Shown: positions 23,453-30,614 of the stretch, in pieces
Layout of the letters: each line of letters starts with the position of its first letter
Numbering within the stretch: the first letter of the stretch is position 1
Origin: Acidimicrobiia bacterium
Lineage (GTDB): Bacteria; Actinomycetota; Acidimicrobiia; Spongiisociales; ZC4RG35
DNA length: 41,467 nucleotides
Direction of reading: 5' to 3'
Assembly (NCBI GenBank): GCA_017577575.1
Contig: PKRG01000026.1
Coordinates: forward strand, 1-41,467
Made by a program: the position numbers and the translations under genes
Notes under the pieces: generated by a model
Told to the model about the DNA's origin: nothing
Databases searched by the model: none
The model's input: the letters and a program-made list of their open reading frames with translations, nothing else

Positions 23453-25254
23453 GCCGTCACCTCCCTGCGGCGGAAGCGGGGCCGTTGGTGGCCGACCCAC
23501 CATTCGAGAGCCATGAGCGCCAGGGCGGCGGCCACGATCCACGGGGACCACTCGCGAACCAGGAACCCCTCGTCGGCCGACGCCCCGGGGGCAGGGGCGC
23601 CGACGATCTCCCGGCTGGGGCCCGACGACTCCGAGGGCACGAACCGCCGTACCGCCACGTCCGATGAGGTGACGTCTCCCTCGGCGTCGACGTAGTCGAT
23701 GCGGTACACGCCGGGCTCGTCGGTGTCGAAGAAGGTGGCGGCATCGGGAGCGACGTCCTGTGTGTCCCCGGAAGGCAGCGTGACCCGGGCGCGGTGCCCG
23801 ACGGGAGTGAGGAGGGCGATGGGAGTCCCGGCCGGCTCGGTGGACACCGACACGGCGTCGCCTCCTCCCAGCCATTGGAGCAGGTTCGCCCCGAGGATCG
23901 GGAAGGCGACCTGGACGGGGAGGTTCGAGTGGGTGAGGTCGAAGGTCGTGTAGACGACGCGGTGGCCGTTCACCTCACCGAGGAGCACCAGGGGCGTCTC
24001 CCCCGAGGACACCAGCGGCAGCCAGGTGAGCGTCTCGGTGTGCTGGGCCTCGGCCACGACCGTCTCCGACAAGTCCACCCCGTCGAGCACCGGGTCGCCC
24101 GGCCGGGCGAAGGTCACCGCCAGGTTCCTCTCCAGGCCGACCAGGTCGATGCCCTCGGGTGTGGTTTCGGTGCGGATGAGCCAGGTGGGGCGGTCGATCT
24201 CCGGCAGCGGGCCGCCGTCGACGATCAGCAGGTCGGCTTCGTCGGCGTCGGCGATCGACACCCCGGGTGTCGACTGGAGGAGGGCGGTGAGGAACGGCGA
24301 GCCGGCTCCCACCACCGCCACCCCCCGGTCGGCGCCTCCGCCCACGACCAGGTCGGCGCGATCGTCCAGGGCCAGTGCGTCGTCGGCCCCGACGAGCCGC
24401 GCCGTCACGACGCTCCCCGGGGTCGCCGGCACCGGGAGCACCCGCTGGGCGGCCGACAGCCCATCCACGGTGATCTCGGTGCTGCCCGCCGGCAGCCCGT
24501 CGATGTCGATCGCCACTTCCACGGTGCGGCGGTCGGCGCCGTGGTTCTCGACCTGGACGAACACGCGGATCGTCCCTTCGGTGGAGGGCTCGGCGTCGAA
24601 CCCCGAGATGGCGAGGTTGGAGGCGTGGTCGTCGAAGACGAGGTGGGTGGCGCCCACCACGGGCTCCTCGGGGAGCGGCGCGGCGCCGCCGTCGGAGAAG
24701 ATCACCACCGACGTCTCCCGGTCGGGAGCGGCGAGCCCGCGGGCCAGCCGCAGGGCGGTGGACAGGTCCTCGGCACCACCTCCCGGCCGGAGGGAGCGGA
24801 TCGCCTCGGCGACGGCCTCGGGGTCGGAGGAGAAGGCGATCCTGACCGAGGGGTGCGGGCCGGCTTCGACGACGCTCGCCAGGTTCGCTTCGGAGACGTC
24901 CTCGGCGAGGTCGAGGGCGGCGGCCTGGGCCTGCTCGAACCGGCCGGCCATCGCCATCGAGCCGGAGGTGTCGATGACGAACACGGTGTGCGGGCCGAGG
25001 ACGGTGGCTTCGGCGATGAAGGGCCGCGCCAGCGAGAGGACGAAGAGGGCGAGGACCACCAGCTGGAGGACGAGCAGCCACGTGAGCTTGAGCGGTCGCC
25101 AGGGAACCGCCGACGACACGGGCTCCCCTATCTCCTGCCACAGCATCGTCGAAGGCACCCGCTCGGGCCGGCGCTTCGAGCGGAGCATGTAGAGGACGAT
25201 CAGAGGCCCGGCCAGAGAGGCCAGGCCCAGAGCGGCGGGGACGAGGAACCTCAC
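23449..25254 (-). CDS. BatA-like vWA membrane protein
   Basis: This 601-residue protein starts with the BatA N-terminal domain (RFLVPAALGLASLAGPLIVL, then SKRRPERVPSTMLWQ), a second membrane helix (about 57-77), and a vWA domain with an intact MIDAS: DTSGSM, the DLSTALR threonine and FSDGG. Two beta-rich regions follow, then a C-terminal helix (WSPWIVAAALALMALEWW) and a basic tail. BatA-type proteins work with MoxR AAA+ ATPases in envelope assembly or stress tolerance. The GTG start overlaps the DUF58 stop (GTGA), and the ATGA at its end overlaps the next start. A role as a metal-dependent assembly factor is known for family members, but the target is unknown. Confidence 0.85.
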   Translation of the reverse strand: MRFLVPAALGLASLAGPLIVLYMLRSKRRPERVPSTMLWQEIGEPVSSAVPWRPLKLTWLLVLQLVVLALFVLSLARPFIAEATVLGPHTVFVIDTSGSMAMAGRFEQAQAAALDLAEDVSEANLASVVEAGPHPSVRIAFSSDPEAVAEAIRSLRPGGGAEDLSTALRLARGLAAPDRETSVVIFSDGGAAPLPEEPVVGATHLVFDDHASNLAISGFDAEPSTEGTIRVFVQVENHGADRRTVEVAIDIDGLPAGSTEITVDGLSAAQRVLPVPATPGSVVTARLVGADDALALDDRADLVVGGGADRGVAVVGAGSPFLTALLQSTPGVSIADADEADLLIVDGGPLPEIDRPTWLIRTETTPEGIDLVGLERNLAVTFARPGDPVLDGVDLSETVVAEAQHTETLTWLPLVSSGETPLVLLGEVNGHRVVYTTFDLTHSNLPVQVAFPILGANLLQWLGGGDAVSVSTEPAGTPIALLTPVGHRARVTLPSGDTQDVAPDAATFFDTDEPGVYRIDYVDAEGDVTSSDVAVRRFVPSESSGPSREIVGAPAPGASADEGFLVREWSPWIVAAALALMALEWWVGHQRPRFRRREVTA

Positions 25255-26111
25255 CGGACGACCTCCCGGCGCGCCAAACCCTCCAGGGCGCGTTCGGCGG
25301 CGTCCGGCCCCGCCTCGACCAGCAGGTAGTCGAGCCCGGCGCGCCGGGACCGCCGCGACGCCTCCAGGGCGAAGTCCTCGACGGCCTTCTGGTAGTTGCG
25401 GACGGCCTCCTCGCTCATGGAGACGGCGAGCCTGGTCCCGGTCTCGGAGTCGACCAGGTCGAGGTCGCCGGCCAGCGGCGGGTACAGCTCCTGGCGGGAG
25501 AGGACGTGGAGCACCAGCCCGCCGGCGGTCGGAGCGAGCCCGTCGAGCACCCCCCGCCATTCCTCCACCAGCAGGTCGCTGACCAAGACCACCGCCCCTC
25601 CGGAGGCCGCCAGCCGTCGTCCCAGTGGGCGGAGGCTGGCGCCCCCGCCGGCCGGGCGCGACTCGAGCCAGCTCTCGAGCAGGGGCCACGCCGCCAGGTG
25701 GCGGCCGGCGGGCCCCTGGATCTCGGTGCGGACGCCGTCCCCGGGCACCGCCCACAGACGCACCCTGTCCCCGGAGGCGAGCCCCATGTAGGCGACCATC
25801 GCCGCCAGGGTGCGGGCGCTAGTGGCCTTGTCGTGCATCTCCATCGACCCGGACAGGTCCACGACGATGTCCAGGGGCAGCTCCTGCTCGGCCTCGAACT
25901 GGCGGACCATCACGATCCCCAAGCGGGCGCGGAGGTTGTGGTCGATGCGGCGGTAGTCGTCGCCCGGCTGGTAGGGGCGGTAGTCGGCGAAGTCGAGGCT
26001 CTCGCCGAGGCGGGTGGAGCTGTGGCGGCCGGCCCACTGGGCCGTGACTCTTCCCCGGACGCCGAGCGCCAACCGCTCGAGCTGGGCGCGGAGACGGGGA
26101 TCGAGGAGCAT
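25251..26111 (-). CDS. DUF58 family vWA-like protein
   Basis: DUF58 proteins are cytoplasmic vWA-like partners of MoxR ATPases. The 286-residue product has the family signature ESLDFADYRPYQPGDDYRRI, then IDHNLRARLG and VRQFEAEQELPLDIVVDLSGSM with a MIDAS-like DLSGSM. Typical length is about 290-430 residues; this is at the short end and lacks N-terminal membrane helices, so it is probably soluble. It lies between moxR and the BatA-like gene, sharing one base of a TGATG junction with the former and a GTGA overlap with the latter. No enzyme activity is known for the family; it is generally regarded as a scaffold or adaptor. Confidence 0.9.
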   Translation of the reverse strand: MLLDPRLRAQLERLALGVRGRVTAQWAGRHSSTRLGESLDFADYRPYQPGDDYRRIDHNLRARLGIVMVRQFEAEQELPLDIVVDLSGSMEMHDKATSARTLAAMVAYMGLASGDRVRLWAVPGDGVRTEIQGPAGRHLAAWPLLESWLESRPAGGGASLRPLGRRLAASGGAVVLVSDLLVEEWRGVLDGLAPTAGGLVLHVLSRQELYPPLAGDLDLVDSETGTRLAVSMSEEAVRNYQKAVEDFALEASRRSRRAGLDYLLVEAGPDAAERALEGLARREVVR

Positions 26112-27118
26112 CAGTGGGCGGCAGCGGACGCCGGCTGGTCGGAGGATTCCACCGGCTCGGGATGGGCGGCTACCACCGCCTCGACGATGTCGTCGGGGGA
26201 CACGCCGTCGGCGAGGGCGTCGTAGCCGAGGACGAGCCGGTGACGGAGGGCCATCGGGGCGAGGGCCCAGATGTCCTCCGTGGCCAGGTTGGGTCGCCCC
26301 TCCATGAGTGCCCTCGCCTTTCCCCCCAGCACCAGCGCCTGGGCGCCGCGGGGGCTGGCGCCGTTGCGGACGTACGTCTTGACCATCTCGGGGGCGATGG
26401 GGCTCTGGGGGTGGGTGGCCTCGACGAGGGTGGCGGCGTAGCGGAGGAGATGGTTGCCGGCGGGGAGCTGCCTGACGAGGCGGGCCATCCGCAGGAGCGT
26501 GTTCCCGTCGAGGACCGGCTGTGGCTCGGGCTCGTCGCCGGCAGTGGTCCGCCGGAGGATCTCGACGAGGTCGTCGGCGGGCGGGAAGGCGACGATGGCC
26601 TTGAAGAGGAACCGGTCGAGCTGTGCCTCCGGCAGCGGGTAGGTGCCTTCCTGTTCGATGGGGTTCTGGGTGGCCATGACCAAGAACGGCCGGGGCAGGG
26701 GGTGGCTGTCGCCGCCCAGGGTGACGGACCGCTCCTGCATCGCCTCGAGCAGCGCCGACTGGGTCTTGGGAGTGGCTCGGTTGATCTCGTCGGCGAGGAG
26801 CAGGTTGGCGAAGACCGGACCCTCGTGGAACACGAACTCGTCGCGCTGGAGCACGTTGGTGCCGAGGATGTCGGCGGGCATCAGGTCGGGAGTGAACTGG
26901 ATCCGGCCGAACTCGACGTCGAGGACCTTGCCGAGCGTGGCGAGGAGCTTGGTCTTGCCGAGGCCCGGAACGCCCTCGAGGAGGACGTGGCCCTCGCACA
27001 ACGCGCCGATGAGGACGGTGTCGACGAGATCGCGCTGGCCGACGATGATCTTTCCCACCTCGGCGCGCACTGCGGCGATGGACTCGGCGAACTGTTGGGG
27101 CGTGATTTCGTCGTTCAT
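26111..27118 (-). CDS. MoxR family AAA+ ATPase
   Basis: MoxR ATPases are cytoplasmic chaperones that, with vWA proteins, mature or activate other complexes. The 335-residue product has Walker A GVPGLGKTKLL near residue 49, Walker B LLADEINRATPKTQ, sensor 1 in MATQNPIEQEGTYPLPEAQLDRF, and the C-terminal lid with GASPRGAQALV, the MoxR hallmark. The family length is 320-350. It is followed within the run by a DUF58 gene, with which its TGATG junction shares one base. The upstream DUF4175-like gene ends 7 nt before its start. The position in this gene set suggests that it acts on the vWA proteins of the same operon. Confidence 0.94.
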   Translation of the reverse strand: MNDEITPQQFAESIAAVRAEVGKIIVGQRDLVDTVLIGALCEGHVLLEGVPGLGKTKLLATLGKVLDVEFGRIQFTPDLMPADILGTNVLQRDEFVFHEGPVFANLLLADEINRATPKTQSALLEAMQERSVTLGGDSHPLPRPFLVMATQNPIEQEGTYPLPEAQLDRFLFKAIVAFPPADDLVEILRRTTAGDEPEPQPVLDGNTLLRMARLVRQLPAGNHLLRYAATLVEATHPQSPIAPEMVKTYVRNGASPRGAQALVLGGKARALMEGRPNLATEDIWALAPMALRHRLVLGYDALADGVSPDDIVEAVVAAHPEPVESSDQPASAAAH

Positions 27119-27125
27119 GGGCTCC

Positions 27126-28718
27126 TCATGGTTGGAGATTGGTGAAGTAGTCGCGGACCACGTCCCGCACCGCTGGCGGCACCACCAGCGAATCGAGGGA
27201 CTGCAGAGCCCGCTCCTGGTAATCGGCGAACCTGTCCGTGTACGGGACGAGCGGCAGGTTCTGCACCCCGCCTCTCCCATCTGTGAGGCCCTGGACTTCG
27301 CCGGAGTCGTCGCCGCCTCCGAGCTCCACCCGCTCCCGTTCCCCGAGGGCGTCCCCGATCGGATCGAAGACCCCCGCCCGGTCGGGTGCCACCTCGGGAT
27401 CGTCGTCACCCGACCCGCCGGAAGACATACCTCCGCTTCCGGTCCCGCTCCCCTGCTGTCCGCCCTGCTGGCCGCCGGCTCCCTGGCTGCCTCCTCCCCC
27501 TCCTCCGCCTTGGCCCTGTCCCTGGCCCTGGCCTTGACCCTGTCCCTGGCCCTGACCCTCACCTTGGCCCTGACCCTGTCCCTGTCCCTCACCTCGGCCC
27601 TGGCCCTGGCCCTCTCCTCGGCCCTCGCCTTCGCCCTCTCCGGCGAGACGGCGCTGGGCGTCGCCGAGCTCGCCCGCGGCTCGGGCGAGCGCCTCCTGGT
27701 CGGCAGCGGCCTGATGGGCCCGTTCGGTGACCTCCGCCGCCCTCTCCAGGGCTTCGGCGGCCGCGGCGCGGTCTCCCTGGCCGGTGGCCAGCCGTCGGAG
27801 CGAGTCGGCTGCATCTCCCAGAGCCTGGGAGAGCTCGGGATCGACACCGGCGAAGTCCTCGGCCCGCGCCTCGAGCTGGGCGATGGCGTCCGCCAGGTCG
27901 GGCTGGTCTCCCGCCTCGAGCCGGGACGCCAGATCCCGCATCTGGGAGGCTGCCGTCTCGCCTTCCCCGATGGGCTGCTGGCGGAACGACGCCTCCAACC
28001 CCGCCAGCCCGGTCCGCTTGGCCAGCGCCGCGGGGTCCAGCGCCTCGGTCAGCTCCTGTCGGGCCTCCCCCAGCGCCTCGAGGGCCGCTTCGATGTCTTC
28101 GGCCTGGCGGAGGTCGGCGACGAGCTCTTCGAGCGTGTCGGAGACAGTTTCGGGGACCTCCTCCGCCAGCTCCTCCGCCCGGTCGGCCTCCTGGGCGATC
28201 GCCTCCCGGGCGGCGCGGCGTTCGGCGAGCGCCACGTCGGCAGGCGCCGGAGTGAACACCAGGGCGACCAAGGCGACGACCGCGAGCCCCGACAGGGACA
28301 GGACCCGCCGGTCGGGGACCAGGGTGGCGATCCCGCGCACATCCCGGGCCTCCGCCCATGCCGCCGCCTGGGAGATCTGCCGCTCGACCAGGGGGCCCGC
28401 ATCGGAGCGCTCTGCCAGCTCCAGGGCGGTGGTGACCCGGTCGTAGCCACCCAGGCGGCGGTCCACGGCGATGGCGGCGCGCTGGGCGCTGGGGCGACGC
28501 AGGAGCGACCACACCACCGCCGCCACCAGCGCCACGCCGGTGAGCCCCAGCGCCACCGGGTCGGCCCATTCCACGACCCAGTGGCGGGCGACCGCGGCGA
28601 GGGCCGCGCCGAGGGCGGCGGCGGCGCCGACCCAGCCGGCCATGCGCCGGGTGAGGCCGGCGGCGACGAGCCGCCGTCTGGCGGCCGCCACGATCCGGCG
28701 GATCGGCTCAGGTGCCAT
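27126..28718 (-). CDS. DUF4175-like membrane coiled-coil protein with Gly-Gln repeat
   Basis: The 530-residue protein has three N-terminal hydrophobic segments (about 25-44, 55-72 and 142-160), a long helical region rich in Ala, Glu and Arg with heptad-like spacing (about 165-365), a low-complexity stretch of Gly-Gln and Gly-Glu dipeptides (about 365-405) running into poly-Gly, and a C-terminal domain ending VPPAVRDVVRDYFTNLQP. This layout is found in DUF4175-like proteins encoded with MoxR, DUF58 and vWA genes. The coiled coil probably lies in the cytoplasm or extends from the membrane. No catalytic motif is visible. It overlaps the permease gene by 11 bp at its 5' end and ends 7 nt before moxR. 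Confidence 0.75.
   Translation of the reverse strand: MAPEPIRRIVAAARRRLVAAGLTRRMAGWVGAAAALGAALAAVARHWVVEWADPVALGLTGVALVAAVVWSLLRRPSAQRAAIAVDRRLGGYDRVTTALELAERSDAGPLVERQISQAAAWAEARDVRGIATLVPDRRVLSLSGLAVVALVALVFTPAPADVALAERRAAREAIAQEADRAEELAEEVPETVSDTLEELVADLRQAEDIEAALEALGEARQELTEALDPAALAKRTGLAGLEASFRQQPIGEGETAASQMRDLASRLEAGDQPDLADAIAQLEARAEDFAGVDPELSQALGDAADSLRRLATGQGDRAAAAEALERAAEVTERAHQAAADQEALARAAGELGDAQRRLAGEGEGEGRGEGQGQGRGEGQGQGQGQGEGQGQGQGQGQGQGQGQGGGGGGGSQGAGGQQGGQQGSGTGSGGMSSGGSGDDDPEVAPDRAGVFDPIGDALGERERVELGGGDDSGEVQGLTDGRGGVQNLPLVPYTDRFADYQERALQSLDSLVVPPAVRDVVRDYFTNLQP
27504..27640 (-). repeat. In-frame hexanucleotide-type repeat encoding Gly-Gln/Gly-Glu
   Basis: About 20 degenerate copies of GGGCCA, GGGACA and GGGTCA-type hexamers run along the minus strand and encode alternating Gly with Gln or Glu. 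The regular GGG spacing gives potential for G-quadruplex formation on the coding strand. Because the unit is 6 nt, copy-number change would keep the frame. Confidence 0.75.
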
Positions 28719-29685
28719 TCGCCCTCCGCAGGGGACGGATACGCGACGCCGGCGCCGTCACCCGACGGGTCGCCCCCCACAGCGCGCCCACCACTATCAC
28801 CAGGTATATCCCCACGGTGAACATCCACACGGGCGGGCGCCGCAGGGGCAGGGCGCGGGCGGCGTCGGGACCGAGGTCGACGCCGAAGCCGAAGGCGTCG
28901 TAGCCCTGTCGCTGCAGCAGCAGCACTTCCACGATGTCGAAGGGGGTGCCGCTGACGCCGTCGGTGCCGAGGGGGTGGACCGCCGCCGAGACCATCCCCA
29001 CGTAGGGGTTGGGCAGGACTGACACGATCTCCCGCCCCTGGGCGGGGAATCCCGTGCCGTCGTGGACGAGGAGCAGCTCGCCGGCCATGGCGGCCAATGT
29101 GATGAAGGCCAGCACGAACGACCAGGTGTAGGCGGCGGCTACGGCGCCCCGCGAGGAGCGGGCCCGAGACGACGCCCAGATGCCGACGCTTCCGAGCATG
29201 ACGGCGGTGAGCAGCACCATCCCCAGCCCGGCGAGGAGGTCGGTGATCCTCACCCCGCCGAAGAGGAGCGGGACGGCCACCACCGGCGCCACCGCCACCA
29301 GCAGCAGCAGGAAATACGACATCGACGACCACAGCTTGCCGAGCACTATCTGGAGCGCCGACAGCTGGGTGACCTGGAGCAGATGGAACGTCTGGCGCTC
29401 TCGCTCCCCGATGATCGACAACGAGGTGAGGCCCGGGACGATCATCACCACCCCGGTCATGAGCAGGAACAGCATTCCCTCGTAGATGAACCTGCCCATG
29501 TAGCCGCCGGCGACTGCCTGGCCGAGGCCGAAGGCGTCCTGTGCGGCGTACTGGGCGATCACGTACACGAGGTATCCGATGAGGCCCACCCCCAGCACCC
29601 AGAGGGTGACGAAGAGGGGGGCGCGGCGGCCCCGGAACCGCTCACGCACCTCGCGGGCGAGGACGGGATTCAACGAGAAGCTCAC
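28708..29685 (-). CDS. ABC transporter permease (ABC-2 type)
   Basis: This 325-residue protein has the layout of gliding-type or bacitracin-type ABC-2 permeases: an N-terminal helix (PLFVTLWVLGVGLIGYLVYVI), a conserved amphipathic segment (GERERQTFHLLQVTQLSALQIVLGK), and helices across the rest of the protein, ending PVWMFTVGIYLVIVVGALWG. The motif IIGERERQTF matches the E-R-E-R/K-G-T-L cytoplasmic helix of this class. GTG 29685 was chosen because it overlaps the ATPase stop (GTGA) and is preceded by a strong GGAGGAGG run; the longer in-frame version would start inside the ATPase gene. It pairs with the upstream ATPase. Confidence 0.85.
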   Translation of the reverse strand: MSFSLNPVLAREVRERFRGRRAPLFVTLWVLGVGLIGYLVYVIAQYAAQDAFGLGQAVAGGYMGRFIYEGMLFLLMTGVVMIVPGLTSLSIIGERERQTFHLLQVTQLSALQIVLGKLWSSMSYFLLLLVAVAPVVAVPLLFGGVRITDLLAGLGMVLLTAVMLGSVGIWASSRARSSRGAVAAAYTWSFVLAFITLAAMAGELLLVHDGTGFPAQGREIVSVLPNPYVGMVSAAVHPLGTDGVSGTPFDIVEVLLLQRQGYDAFGFGVDLGPDAARALPLRRPPVWMFTVGIYLVIVVGALWGATRRVTAPASRIRPLRRANGT

Positions 29686-30614
29686 TCCGCCTCCTCCTCC
29701 TGGGTGAGCTGCAGGAACAGCTCCTCCAGCCCTGCGGCTTCCACCCTCCACTCGTAGACGGTCAGCCCGGCGCCGACCAACTCGGACAAGAGGCCCGCCG
29801 ACGTGTCGTCGTCGCCGGCGAGGACGAAGTCGAGGCGCTGGCGCTCGACCGAGGCCTCCGCCACCTCGGGATGGGCGCCGAGCAGGTCGAGGGCTCGGTC
29901 CACGTCGCCGTCGGCCAGCCGCACCCGGACCCGGCGCGACCCGGTGAACGCCCCGCGGATCGCTTCCATGTCGCCTTGGGCCTTGACGACGCCCTCGTCG
30001 ATGACCCCCATGTGGGTGCAGATTCCCTCCAGCTCGGACAGGATGTGGGAGCTGATGAGGATGGTCTTGCCCATCCGATGGAGCTCGGCGATCAGCTCCC
30101 GGAGCTGCACCCTCGCCCGGGGATCCAGCCCGGACGCCGGCTCGTCGAGCACGAGGAGCTGGGGGTCGTGGATGAGGGCACGGGCGAGGGACAGGCGCTG
30201 TTTCATCCCCCGGGACAGGGTGTTGACGTCGGCGTCGGCCTTGTGCGACAGGTCGACCAGGGCGAGGAGATCGAGCACCACGCCCCGGCGTCGGGCGGGC
30301 GGCACCCCCTGGACGGCGGCGAAGAACTCCAGGTACTCGTAGGCATTGAGGCTCTCGTAGAACCCGAAGAAGTCGGGCATGTAGCCGAGGTGACGGCGCA
30401 CCGTCTTTGGGTCTCTCTGGGGGTCGGCGCCCGCCACCTGCACCGACCCGCCGTCGCGGGCCAACAGCGAGCTGAGGATCAGCATGGCGGTGGTCTTCCC
30501 GGCGCCGTTGGGCCCGATCAAGCCGAAGACGCTGCCCTCCGGAACGGTCAGGTCGAGGCCCCGCAGGGCCATCACGCTCCCGTAACGCTTCTCCACGGAC
30601 CGCAGCTCGATCAC
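29682..30614 (-). CDS. ABC transporter ATPase (Gld/Nos-type exporter)
   Basis: The 310-residue cytoplasmic ATPase has Walker A GPNGAGKTTAML, Q-loop region GYMPDFFGFYESLNAYEY, signature LSRGMKQRLSLARAL, Walker B LLVLDEPASGLDPRAR and H-loop ISSHILSEL, all intact. The GYMPDFFGFY segment and the LSRGMKQRL signature are typical of exporters of the GldA/NosF/CcmA-like class. GTG 30614 was chosen because it overlaps the stop of the upstream gene (GTGA) and follows GGGAGG by 4 nt; an in-frame GTG at 30626 would add four residues. With the next gene it forms an ATPase-permease pair inside an operon that otherwise consists of MoxR/vWA-type envelope proteins. Confidence 0.92.
   Translation of the reverse strand: MIELRSVEKRYGSVMALRGLDLTVPEGSVFGLIGPNGAGKTTAMLILSSLLARDGGSVQVAGADPQRDPKTVRRHLGYMPDFFGFYESLNAYEYLEFFAAVQGVPPARRRGVVLDLLALVDLSHKADADVNTLSRGMKQRLSLARALIHDPQLLVLDEPASGLDPRARVQLRELIAELHRMGKTILISSHILSELEGICTHMGVIDEGVVKAQGDMEAIRGAFTGSRRVRVRLADGDVDRALDLLGAHPEVAEASVERQRLDFVLAGDDDTSAGLLSELVGAGLTVYEWRVEAAGLEELFLQLTQEEEAE

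Noticed and set aside
27504..27640. CRISPR or tandem-repeat array
   Set aside because: Units are only 6 nt and lie in frame inside a protein gene, with no spacers; no array exists elsewhere in the window.
27238..28446. Plus-strand frames with long Leu/Thr/Ala repeats that look like membrane helices
   Set aside because: They are the complement of the Gly-Gln repeat and coiled-coil gene on the minus strand; the apparent hydrophobic repeats arise from GGGCCA-type hexamers.
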